The notes beneath the pieces were generated by a model. The model made no database searches. It was given only the letters and a program-made list of their open reading frames with translations, and had not been told where the DNA came from. The position numbers and the translations under genes are program-made. From assembly GCA_028819955.1 (NCBI GenBank), contig JAPPKP010000310.1:16582-27167 (forward strand): a DNA stretch of 10,586 nucleotides. The letters are read 5' to 3'. Positions within the stretch are counted from its first letter, which is position 1. Each line of letters starts with the position of its first letter. This DNA comes from Rhodospirillaceae bacterium. Lineage in GTDB: Bacteria; Pseudomonadota; Alphaproteobacteria; UBA828. Of the stretch, positions 1 through 5,579 are shown in pieces.

Positions 1-1007
1 GCGGCCGGGGTCCAGGCGGCCCGTGGGGCGACCAGGTACGCGGCAGCGGTCGCGGGCGGTTCGGCCCGATGGGAGATCAGGTCCGGCTCAGCGGGCGCGG
101 TCCCGGCGGCCCGTGGGGCGATCAGGTGCGCGGCAGCGGGCGCGGCGTCAGGGGCCCGTTGGGCGATCAGGTACGTGGCAGCGGGCGCGGGCGGTTCGGG
201 CCCAGGGGCAGACTTTCAACGGGCGGGGGCCTGTTTCGCTTGCTCTCTCGCGGCCTCGGGCCGGCCAGCGCCGGCGCCATGATGGGCCTCACGGCGCACG
301 ACATCGCTACCGGCGCCGTACCTCCCGACCAGGTCGCGCCCGAGGTCGGCGGGCTCATGGGCGGGCTCGGCGGCTCCTGGATGGCTGCGGTGGGTGCCGG
401 CAAGTTGATGAAGTCCCTGCCGGGGCCGATCCGCTTCGGGGGGTCTCTCCTGGCCGGCTTGGGCGGCTACATGGGGGGCGAGAGCGCCGGCCGCGCTGCC
501 AGCGACGTCGTTTTCGGGCCGATGAACGACCCCGAAATGTGGGACCGAACCCGCGCGCTGCACAAACAATACGGACCGCGCGCGGAAGAGAGCTTCTTGG
601 GTTGGGTGCAACGCCTCGCGGGCTTTGGCGACGATCCGCTTGATCGCGCCGCCGCTGAAATGTCTTCCGGGGCGCTGGAGATCGGAAACTGGCGCGGCGT
701 CGGCCGCGGCTCGCGGAGACGCAACCGGGGGCGCCTCGACATCGGGCGCAACTGGCCGGAGGTGTGGACGCCGCCGGTGCCGGAAGAGCTCGAACCCGCC
801 GCGTCCAGACGGAATCGCGGGCGCCTCGGCATCGGGCGCAACGAGGTGACGGTGAACGTCGGGCCGATCACGGTGCAGTCCGGCAGCGGGGATCCGCGCG
901 AGGTCGCGGAAGAGGTCGCCGACGAGATCGAGCGCAGGGTCCGCGACAGGGGCCTCGGGCTCCGCGACGTCCTGCTCGCCGATCCGACGCCCGAAGCGGT
1001 GTACTGA
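1..1007 (+). CDS. Phage tail tape measure protein, C-terminal part (5' end outside window)
   Basis: The frame is open from the first complete codon at position 3, so the gene enters from the left and its true start is not visible; the ATG at 69 lies inside a repeat and is not a convincing start. About 334 residues are visible. The first 68 or so are an Arg/Gly-rich repeat array. A Gly/Ala-rich hydrophobic stretch follows (about 230-520), as is common in tape measure proteins, which fill the tail tube and set its length. Then come a charged segment, two RRNRGRL-x-IGRN repeats, and a beta strand plus amphipathic helix ending (EVTVNVGPITV, then DPREVAEEVADEIERR), a typical tape measure tail. The call rests heavily on context: GpU, GpX and GpD follow directly, the usual order after gpT. 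A different glycine-rich tail protein is possible but less likely. Confidence 0.72.
   Translation, partial: GRGPGGPWGDQVRGSGRGRFGPMGDQVRLSGRGPGGPWGDQVRGSGRGVRGPLGDQVRGSGRGRFGPRGRLSTGGGLFRLLSRGLGPASAGAMMGLTAHDIATGAVPPDQVAPEVGGLMGGLGGSWMAAVGAGKLMKSLPGPIRFGGSLLAGLGGYMGGESAGRAASDVVFGPMNDPEMWDRTRALHKQYGPRAEESFLGWVQRLAGFGDDPLDRAAAEMSSGALEIGNWRGVGRGSRRRNRGRLDIGRNWPEVWTPPVPEELEPAASRRNRGRLGIGRNEVTVNVGPITVQSGSGDPREVAEEVADEIERRVRDRGLGLRDVLLADPTPEAVY
3..206 (+). repeat. 45-bp tandem repeat array coding for GDQVRGSGRG units
   Basis: Four in-frame 15-residue units begin at 27, 72, 117 and 162, with consensus GDQVRGSGRG followed by five variable residues (RFGPM, PGGPW, VRGPL, RFGPR). In the second unit GS is replaced by LS. 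The segment GRGPGGPW is present both at 3-26 and at 93-116, so there is also a 90-bp higher-order period. The array runs off the left edge and its total copy number is unknown. Confidence 0.9.
720..842 (+). repeat. Pair of 33-bp direct repeats (720-752 and 810-842)
   Basis: Two in-frame copies match at 29 of 33 bases and are offset by exactly 90 bp. Each encodes RNRGRL-x-IGRN in the C-terminal part of the tape measure protein. The 90-bp offset equals the higher-order period of the N-terminal array, although the repeat sequence is different. Confidence 0.85.
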
Positions 1008-1423
1008 TGCAGATGCAGGTCGGCACGTTCCGCTTCGAGGTGGCACCCGGCAGCGCGGAGTACCAGGAGCTGCAGCGCCGGGGGCGGCGGCGCTGGGGCA
1101 CGCGCGACCGCTACGGCCTCCCGCCCGAGCTCGAGGACCTCGGCCGCGACGCCAACCGGATCGACCTGCGCGGCACCGTGTGGGTGGACGAGGCGGCCGA
1201 CATCGAGGCGCTGGCGGATCTGCACACGCTCGCGGGGCTGGAGCCGGGCACGGGGGCGGAGACTCTTCCGGTTTTTCTGGGCGGCGGAGCGGGGTCGAGC
1301 GGACAGTATCTGGGACTGTGGGCAGTCACGCGGCTGGAGGAAACCGAGCGGTCGCTTCGCGAGAACGGCGTGCCGATCCGTATCGACTTCCGGGTCTCGC
1401 TCCTGGAAGAGGGGTCGGAGTGA
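1007..1423 (+). CDS. gpU: Phage tail protein GpU family
   Basis: A 138-aa protein of the P2 GpU family, a small tail protein thought to act at tail completion or the tube terminus. The ATG shares one base with the upstream stop (TGATG), which implies translational coupling; a second in-frame ATG at 1013 is an alternative start. An open frame continues upstream to about 764 but lies inside the tape measure gene and is not needed. Family features visible: the opening VGTFRFEV, then YQELQRR with a following RW, the IDLRGTVWV strand (usual pattern tLxGxiyp), a short Gly-rich loop and LGLWAVTRLEET (usual pattern gxWvixxieEt), and the closing PIRIDFRVSLLEE (pattern kidFtlxLkr). Length is close to the family norm. 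It overlaps the next gene by 4 bases. The assignment is by remembered family pattern, supported by gene order. Confidence 0.85.
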   Translation: MQMQVGTFRFEVAPGSAEYQELQRRGRRRWGTRDRYGLPPELEDLGRDANRIDLRGTVWVDEAADIEALADLHTLAGLEPGTGAETLPVFLGGGAGSSGQYLGLWAVTRLEETERSLRENGVPIRIDFRVSLLEEGSE

Positions 1424-1629
1424 TCAGGATCGTCACCGTCGAAGGCGACCACCTCGACGCCCTGATCGGCGACCACTACGGCGTCGCGGCGACGGCCGGC
1501 GCGCTCGAGACGGTCATGCTGGCCAATCCCGGCCTCGCGGCCTACGGCCCGACGCTTCCGGGCGGCCTCACGCTCGAGCTCCCGGAGCTGCCCGCCGCCA
1601 GCCGGCCGACGCTCCGCCTGTGGGATTGA
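1420..1629 (+). CDS. gpX: Phage tail protein GpX (LysM-like)
   Basis: A 69-aa protein of the P2 tail protein X family, a small LysM-like protein associated with baseplate or tail assembly. The start is the GTG at 1420, which overlaps the GpU stop (GTGA); a purine-rich Shine-Dalgarno, GAAGAGG, ends about 8 bases upstream. The sequence shows the family layout: TVEGDHLDALIGDHYG near the N-terminus (usual pattern t.qGDtlD.i..r.YG), a helix ending in MLANPGLA (pattern vleaNpgLa), and PTLPGGLTLELPEL (pattern lpaGt.i.lP.l). Longer in-frame extensions upstream lie inside GpU and are rejected. The reading frame ends inside the start of GpD. Confidence 0.85.
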   Translation: MIRIVTVEGDHLDALIGDHYGVAATAGALETVMLANPGLAAYGPTLPGGLTLELPELPAASRPTLRLWD

Positions 1630-2588
1630 GCCTCGACATCCAGGTCGACGGTGCCTCGTCGGCTGAGCTTGGCGGTCGCTGGCGTGCGCTGACCGTCGTC
1701 GACGGTATCGATTACCAGGCCGACAGCGCGACGCTCTCGCTCACCGTGCCACCGGCGCTGGAGATCGAGATCCCGCCCTTGGGCGCCGAGCTGCGCTTCG
1801 CGGCGGACGGCCAGAGCCTGGGCGGCCCGCTGCACGCGACGGCCATTCGCGGCGACAACCGGGCGGGGTCGGTGACCGTTGAGGCCGGCGCGCTGCACCC
1901 GCGCACCACGCTTCGCGAGGAGCGCATAGCCTCCTGGTCGGGGCAGTCGATCGCCCAGATCGCCACCGCGATCGCCCAGAGGGCAGGTCTCGTGCCCGCA
2001 ATCTCGGCCACCCTGGGCAGCAAGGTCCCTGCCGGCGCCATCCAGTCGGACGAGAGCGACATGATGTTCCTCCGGCGTCTGGTCGCCCGCTGGAGCGGCC
2101 GGGTGGTGCACAAGGACGGCAGGCTTGCGGTGCTGCCTGCAGACGAAACGAAGTCCGCGTCGGGCGCTCCGCTTCCGCCCGTCGAGATCGACCTGCGCGC
2201 CACCGGCGCATGGGTGCGGTGGCGCAGAAGCGAGACCGCGATCGTGGACATCGTGCAGGCGACGCACCTTGAGGAGGATGGCGCCACGCCGGCGCGCCTC
2301 ACGCTCGGCGACCTGCCTCAAGGCAGGCGGCCGCAGCGCCGAAAGCTGCCGGGCGTCTTTGCGTCGGTTGACGATGCAGGGGCCGCAATCCGACGGGTGC
2401 TCGCTTCCGCGCGCAGCGGCTTCGATTATATCGAGATCGGGACGTCGCTCCTGCCGGCGGCGCGCGCGCTCTATCCCGTCGAGCTGTCCGGGGTGCCGAA
2501 GGGCTTTCCGACGCGGCTCACGATCCACCAGGTGCGTCACGAGCTGGGCCGCCGCGTCGCCACCACCACTGTCACAGCGAGGCCCTGA
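1620..2588 (+). CDS. gpD: Phage late control D / baseplate hub protein (GpD family)
   Basis: A 322-aa protein related to P2 GpD and T4 gp27-type hubs, which form the ring at the centre of the baseplate that carries the spike. The GTG at 1620 overlaps the end of GpX by 10 bases; a TTG at 1626 would give a 4-base overlap and cannot be excluded. No clear ribosome binding site is seen, so coupling is likely. Diagnostic features are the SGQSIAQIATAIAQRAGL helix (about 107-124) and the QSDESDMMFLRRL motif (142-154) followed by the GRVVHKDGRLAVLP strand pair, matching the family signature Q..ESD..FL.RL. The final beta-rich part (from about 285) is as in other hubs. It is slightly shorter than many homologues. 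No lysis gene, fibre gene or regulator follows it. Confidence 0.87.
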   Translation: MGLSLDIQVDGASSAELGGRWRALTVVDGIDYQADSATLSLTVPPALEIEIPPLGAELRFAADGQSLGGPLHATAIRGDNRAGSVTVEAGALHPRTTLREERIASWSGQSIAQIATAIAQRAGLVPAISATLGSKVPAGAIQSDESDMMFLRRLVARWSGRVVHKDGRLAVLPADETKSASGAPLPPVEIDLRATGAWVRWRRSETAIVDIVQATHLEEDGATPARLTLGDLPQGRRPQRRKLPGVFASVDDAGAAIRRVLASARSGFDYIEIGTSLLPAARALYPVELSGVPKGFPTRLTIHQVRHELGRRVATTTVTARP

Positions 2589-2589
2589 G

Positions 2590-2804
2590 ATTTTCCGCCG
2601 ATTCACACCCGCGTTTCGCGGGCATTTTCCGGGCGCTTCACACCCTCTGCAACGCCCCGACAATTGCCGTTTTCCAGCGGTTCACGACCCGGTCCGCGCC
2701 GCATTCGCAACGACTTTTATGGGCAGCGACGCGGCGTCCCCTCTGGTCCCACCCCGCGCCCACTCTACGATTCCGTATGATTCCGGCAAATTCCACGATT
2801 CACC
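2590..2804 (+). repeat. Degenerate direct repeats, TTTTCC-(N)-TTCACACCC
   Basis: Three related words of 21-22 bases lie at 2590-2610, 2624-2645 and 2669-2690. Each has TTTTCC, a 4-6 base G/C-rich middle, then TTCACACCC (TTCACGACCC in the third). A weaker fourth copy at 2788-2804 reads AAATTCCACGATTCACC. Spacing is irregular (34, 45 and about 119 bases), so this is not a CRISPR array. Confidence 0.5.
2608..2628 (+). terminator. Candidate terminator of the tail operon
   Basis: CCCGCG-TTT-CGCGGG forms a perfect 6-bp GC stem with a 3-base loop (2608-2622), followed by CATTTT. It begins 20 bases after the gpD stop. The T tract is only four bases long, so intrinsic termination is plausible but not certain. 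Confidence 0.5.
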
Positions 2805-2824
2805 GCGACTTCTGCGTCCCCATA

Positions 2825-2850
2825 CCCTCTCCTCCCTGGGGAGGAGAGGG
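2825..2850. repeat. 26-bp perfect palindrome (REP-like element)
   Basis: The arms 2825-2836 (CCCTCTCCTCCC) and 2839-2850 (GGGAGGAGAGGG) are exact reverse complements around a 2-base centre. A G-rich tail reading CCGGGGTGAGGAGGGGGG follows. Similar CCCTCACCCCGGCCCTCTCC-type words are known as dispersed intergenic repeats in many GC-rich proteobacteria. It lies about 70 bases past the dioxygenase stop and lacks a T tract on either side, so a terminator role is uncertain. Confidence 0.65.
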
Positions 2851-2919
2851 CCGGGGTGAGGAGGGGGGTCCCGGACCGCGCGGCGCAGGTGCGTGGCTGC
2901 GGCCGCTCCAGCGCGAAAT

Positions 2920-3876
2920 CTAATTCCGGGCTTCCGCGGCCCAGTAATTCTCCCACCGGACCAGCCACGGCGAGTCCGGCGCGGAATACTCGAAGCTGTC
3001 GTCGGTGAGCCGGCGGTAGTTCTGATTTCCCTCTGCCTCGTGGGCGACCCATTCGGACCAGTCGAGCGCGTAGTCGGGGTCGTCGGCCTTGCGCATGGGC
3101 GGCAGCCCGGTCTCGTCGGGGAAGCCGGTGGGCTCGCCGGGCCGCTGGTAGCGCAGATCGCAGGTCCAGCGCACCTTGTCGGACAAATTCTCGGTCGAGC
3201 GGTGGACAATCATGTTCTGGTGCCACAGCACCGAGCCCATCGGCATCTCGCAGACCACGCGGTCGCCCGGCGGCAGGTCCGCGTCGGCAATGTAGAGGTA
3301 CCAGGACTTGGGATGCCCGATGTCCTTCTCGATCCGGTGGGGAAAGACCGTCCTGAGCTTGTGGCTGCCGCGGATGATCTGCAGCGTGCCGTTCTCCTGC
3401 GTGGCGTCGATGAACGGAATCCATGCCGTGGGCTGCAGCGTGTCCTCGCCGCCCTCGAGAAAGTAGCCGGCATCCTGGTGCCACGGCACGGTCATGAGCG
3501 CCGTATCCGGGGTCTTGGAGCGGAAGATGCTGATCGGGTGGCCGACGATGTCGGGGCCGAGGAACTGCTCCACCATGTCGAGCAGCTTGTCCGAGCACCA
3601 GAGAGAGGCGAGCGCGGGCCCCATGCTGTTGCGTTGCGTGACGAAGGCCGCAGCGCCCGGCCACTGCCGCTCCAGCGACCAGAGCCGCGTGTAGGTGTCC
3701 TCGCCCTCGTGCTTGTCCTCGATCATGCCGGCGGCGTGGAGCCGCTCCGCGCAGTCGTCGACCAGGGTGTCGAACCAGTCCATCACGGGCCGCAGCTCTT
3801 CCTCCGAGAACACGTTCTCGACCACGAGGAATCCGTCGTCCATGTATTGCTGGACCTGATCCTGGCTCAGCTTCAT
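2920..3876 (-). CDS. Phytanoyl-CoA dioxygenase (PhyH) family Fe(II)/2-oxoglutarate oxygenase
   Basis: A 318-aa cytosolic non-haem iron oxygenase. Family members hydroxylate a substrate while decarboxylating 2-oxoglutarate to succinate. The iron-binding facial triad is visible as H133 and D135 (VPWHQDAGYF) and H225 (MIVHRSTENLS), with R236 eleven residues on as the likely 2-oxoglutarate carboxylate ligand. Also typical are the opening YMDDGFLVVENVFSEEEL, the IPFIDATQENGTLQIIRGSH core strand and turn (154-172), and MGSVLWHQNMIVHRS. Length matches the family. The ATG at 3876 has a GAGGAG ribosome binding site (3891-3886) nine bases upstream. It follows the di-iron hydroxylase gene on the same strand after a 117-bp gap containing a strong hairpin. 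PhyH proteins have very diverse substrates (phytanoyl-CoA, ectoine, quorum signals, halogenated compounds), so the substrate is not predicted. Long open frames on the opposite strand are shadows. Confidence 0.9.
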   Translation of the reverse strand: MKLSQDQVQQYMDDGFLVVENVFSEEELRPVMDWFDTLVDDCAERLHAAGMIEDKHEGEDTYTRLWSLERQWPGAAAFVTQRNSMGPALASLWCSDKLLDMVEQFLGPDIVGHPISIFRSKTPDTALMTVPWHQDAGYFLEGGEDTLQPTAWIPFIDATQENGTLQIIRGSHKLRTVFPHRIEKDIGHPKSWYLYIADADLPPGDRVVCEMPMGSVLWHQNMIVHRSTENLSDKVRWTCDLRYQRPGEPTGFPDETGLPPMRKADDPDYALDWSEWVAHEAEGNQNYRRLTDDSFEYSAPDSPWLVRWENYWAAEARN

Positions 3877-3890
3877 GGGGTCGTGCTCCT

Positions 3891-3913
3891 CGGCTCGCCC
3901 GGCGGGCGAGCCG
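3891..3913 (-). promoter_or_regulatory. Hairpin in the leader of the PhyH-family gene
   Basis: CGGCTCGCCC (3891-3900) and GGGCGAGCCG (3904-3913) are perfect 10-bp complements with a 3-base loop. On the minus-strand transcript the stem ends exactly at the GAGGAG ribosome binding site of the dioxygenase gene. No T tract follows, so it looks less like a terminator than an RNA processing, stability or translation-control element between two cotranscribed genes, or a protein-binding dyad. Confidence 0.55.
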
Positions 3914-3993
3914 TTCGAATGTTCACAATCGCCGATTGCCGGCCGTATGGCAGCCGGTTCAGGCGACGGCCGGCGTTCGGGTGAACCGTCCCG

Positions 3994-5013
3994 TCACGAC
4001 GTGGCTGCCGCCGTCTTCGCCCACTGCCGCTTCCGCAGCCGCTCCTTCATCCACTCGTGGGCTTCGGGCGAGCCGTCATGGAACGTGCCCATCAGCCTGT
4101 CGAGGAGCGGCAGGCCGTCGCCGCCGTAGTTGCACTCGAAATACTGGTGATGGAGGTAGTGCATGTAGGCGCCGATGGTCACGCTCTTGCCGTTCTCGGC
4201 GCCGATCTGGTCGTAGCCGGTGTGCCCCGGCGCCGCCGAGAGCCCGGCGTGGAAGACATGGAACATGGCGTGGATCGGATGCGATATGACCACCCAGTGC
4301 ACCAGCACGCCTGAGAAGTAGAGCAGGTGCTCGATCGGGTGCATCGAGAGCCCCGACCACGGCCCGATATTGACGTTGCGGTGGTGCAGGTAGTGGGCAG
4401 AGCGGTAGAGCGGCTTCCAGTGCAGCAGGCGGTGCACCAGATAGAAGTGGACCTCCCGCATCAGCGGGATCAGCAGGATGAGGACCACGAACCAGACCGG
4501 GTTGGAAGCGAAATCCAGGTAGGGCAGCAGCGCGTTGGCATACATCCACCAGGTCACCACCTCCCAAGCGGTCCACAGCGTCACCCCGCTCGCCAGCGAC
4601 CAGAGCATATTCTCGCGAACCTGACGGCCGAAGTGCCGGGACTTGTCCTTGTCGGGCGGTATCCGCGTCGAGTAGCGGTAGTCCGTCCCTTGACCCCTGA
4701 ACACGTAGAAGTAGAGGTGCAGACCGCCGTAGAAGAGAATCGTCAGTCCCAGGTTGCGGGCGTAGATGGCGCCGATCCACCACGCCTCGAACGTCGCCAT
4801 CTCGGCGATGGGCGGCGTCATGAAGAAGTACGCCAGCAGCGCAATCCCGAGATAGAACGCGTTCCACGGCCAGAGATACCCTTCCCAGCCGAAGAACCAT
4901 TTCAGGATCTTGAGGGGGCGGGGCGGCCACGCGATCGGCGCCGGCGGCTGCTCGAGGTACCTGGGTGCCCAGTTGCCGCGCTTGTCGCGGTCTACAACGG
5001 TGGCATCGGACAT
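3994..5013 (-). CDS. Fatty acid hydroxylase / sterol desaturase family membrane protein
   Basis: A 339-aa integral membrane di-iron oxygenase of the fatty acid hydroxylase superfamily, which hydroxylates or desaturates lipids such as sterols, carotenoids or acyl chains using O2 and an electron donor. Histidine clusters fit the family: HRLLH (194-198), HYLHH (207-211), HPIEH (225-229) and HYLHHQ (285-290). Hydrophobic segments at about 50-65, 88-105, 135-165, 172-187 and 230-245 fit a multi-pass protein; the C-terminal end (LPLLDRLMGTFHDG) is also typical. The start is set at the ATG at 5013 because GGGAGG lies six bases upstream; a frame extending to 5076 has no comparable site. It reads toward the PhyH-family gene 117 bp downstream, possibly as one operon. 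Substrate cannot be read from the sequence. Confidence 0.9.
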   Translation of the reverse strand: MSDATVVDRDKRGNWAPRYLEQPPAPIAWPPRPLKILKWFFGWEGYLWPWNAFYLGIALLAYFFMTPPIAEMATFEAWWIGAIYARNLGLTILFYGGLHLYFYVFRGQGTDYRYSTRIPPDKDKSRHFGRQVRENMLWSLASGVTLWTAWEVVTWWMYANALLPYLDFASNPVWFVVLILLIPLMREVHFYLVHRLLHWKPLYRSAHYLHHRNVNIGPWSGLSMHPIEHLLYFSGVLVHWVVISHPIHAMFHVFHAGLSAAPGHTGYDQIGAENGKSVTIGAYMHYLHHQYFECNYGGDGLPLLDRLMGTFHDGSPEAHEWMKERLRKRQWAKTAAATS

Positions 5014-5197
5014 CGTCGGCCTCCCACCCGATAGCGCGTCCCGCTCCTGGCTATCACACAGCCCCTCCGGGATCAAGATTGGGGCCCGCCCGGTAGTGGG
5101 TCAGTCGGAAATCTGCCGGCTTTGGCGGCGAGCATATGGGGCTGCCAGGAGATGGTATGCCTCAGCGGGCGCCGGGGCTGGCCCACGAAGACGGCGC

Positions 5198-5236
5198 TTG
5201 ACATGGGATACGGTGTGATACCATGTGAATCCATGG
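5198..5236 (+). promoter_or_regulatory. Candidate promoter with operator-like dyad upstream of the cassette
   Basis: TTGACA at 5198-5203 is a perfect sigma-70-type -35 box. TACCAT (5219-5224) is a weak -10 candidate after a 15-base spacer. The half-sites CATGG (5202-5206) and CCATG (5221-5225) form an inverted repeat across the promoter, with 7 of 9 positions matching when extended inward. A further CCATGG lies at 5231-5236, forming a second dyad with 5221-5225. This is the usual arrangement of an autoregulated promoter, but no cognate repressor is recognised. Confidence 0.35.
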
Positions 5237-5276
5237 CCAGCGCGAGGCGGGCCAAGGAATGCAAGGGAGTGTCGGC

Positions 5277-5327
5277 ATGAGGCCGATTGGTGGTAATGAG
5301 AGGGCGCCTACGACAGAGCGGCGCTAG
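5277..5327 (+). other. Possible 16-codon leader ORF coupled to the next gene
   Basis: An ATG at 5277 has a strong AAGGGAG ribosome binding site (5263-5269) seven bases upstream and encodes MRPIGGNERAPTTERR. Its TAG ends two bases before the GTG of the next gene, which has no clear ribosome binding site of its own. An upstream 15-codon frame (5233-5280) ends in an ATGA overlap with this one but has no ribosome binding site. It may be a leader peptide that couples translation, or chance. Confidence 0.35.
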
Positions 5328-5329
5328 CC

Positions 5330-5545
5330 GTGCCTAAGGGGCCGCGGGGGCAGAAGCGCTCCGCCGAGTCAGTGGGGTGCGCTGTACACGTCGCCAAGAT
5401 TGCGACGGGTGAAATCAAGGACACCGCCTACAAGATGCCGAACAAGGCGCGAGCCGGCGCTCGCGCACGTACGTACTCTCTCACAGCGGGTGAGCGCAGC
5501 GCGCTAGCACGCGCAGCTGCGACCGCTAGGTGGGGGAGGCAGTAG
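5330..5545 (+). CDS. Small basic conserved hypothetical protein, MPKGPRG-type
   Basis: A 71-aa, strongly basic protein. The N-terminus MPKGPRGQKRSAESVGCAVH, followed by VAKIATGEI, matches a small protein common in alphaproteobacteria (usual pattern MPKGPRGEKRPADVIGNAVxVxxIATGE). The C-terminus SLTAGERSALARAAATARWG matches the usual LTxxxRxxIAxxAAxxRWG helix, which resembles KGG-type or lysine/arginine-rich nucleic-acid-binding tails. These proteins are uncharacterised; a nucleic-acid-binding role is inference from charge and helix pattern. The GTG at 5330 is chosen because it begins exactly at the conserved MPKGPRG and a stop lies in frame at 5297. There is no clear ribosome binding site, so coupling to the mini-ORF that ends at 5327 is possible. 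It is followed after 34 bases by the unknown/HEPN-like gene pair. Confidence 0.75.
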   Translation: MPKGPRGQKRSAESVGCAVHVAKIATGEIKDTAYKMPNKARAGARARTYSLTAGERSALARAAATARWGRQ

Positions 5546-5579
5546 CGGCGCACGGTGTCATATCTGCGGGGATGTGACC

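Larger units (their letters stand above)
2589..2919. other. Non-coding spacer between phage tail module and bacterial genes
   Basis: The 331-bp gap lies between the convergent gpD and dioxygenase genes and has no convincing gene on either strand. It holds a terminator-like hairpin (2608-2628), degenerate TTTTCC...TTCACACCC repeats (2590-2804), a run of ATTCC-containing words (2767-2804), and a 26-bp palindrome in a pyrimidine/purine-rich block (2825-2870). This is where a prophage attachment site would be expected, but no duplicated core can be identified inside one window. Confidence 0.6.
5014..5329. other. Divergent intergenic region, boundary of the accessory cassette
   Basis: This 316-bp gap separates the minus-strand hydroxylase from the plus-strand cassette. 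It should hold the promoters of both. Only the plus-strand side shows a readable signal (TTGACA at 5198 with a dyad) and two mini-ORFs at 5233-5280 and 5277-5327. No tRNA or convincing longer gene is seen; a 63-codon frame on the minus strand at 5073-5264 has no family features. Confidence 0.55.

Noticed and set aside
216..1046. Long minus-strand open frame opposite the tape measure gene
   Set aside because: It mirrors the high-GC coding strand, has no family features, and conflicts with the coherent tape measure-GpU-GpX-GpD order.
1542..2663. 373-codon minus-strand open frame opposite GpD
   Set aside because: GpD carries a clear ESD...FL.RL signature on the plus strand; the opposite frame is Arg/Gly-rich low-complexity shadow.
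2590..2804. CRISPR array
   Set aside because: Repeats are degenerate, few and irregularly spaced, and no cas gene is present.
2125..2859. Plus-strand frame running from inside GpD across the spacer
   Set aside because: Its first part is the +1 shadow of GpD and the remainder is non-coding sequence with repeats and a palindrome; no ribosome binding site.
2893..3984. 363-codon plus-strand frame opposite the PhyH-family gene
   Set aside because: The minus-strand gene has the full H-x-D...H iron triad and a good ribosome binding site; the plus-strand frame is its shadow.
4076..4930. Second minus-strand frame overlapping the fatty acid hydroxylase
   Set aside because: It overlaps the correct frame that contains all the histidine clusters, and it is Arg/Ala-rich without motifs.
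5014..5329. tRNA or small RNA gene as insertion site of the cassette
   Set aside because: No cloverleaf-type arms, TTCGA loop or CCA-type end could be found on either strand.
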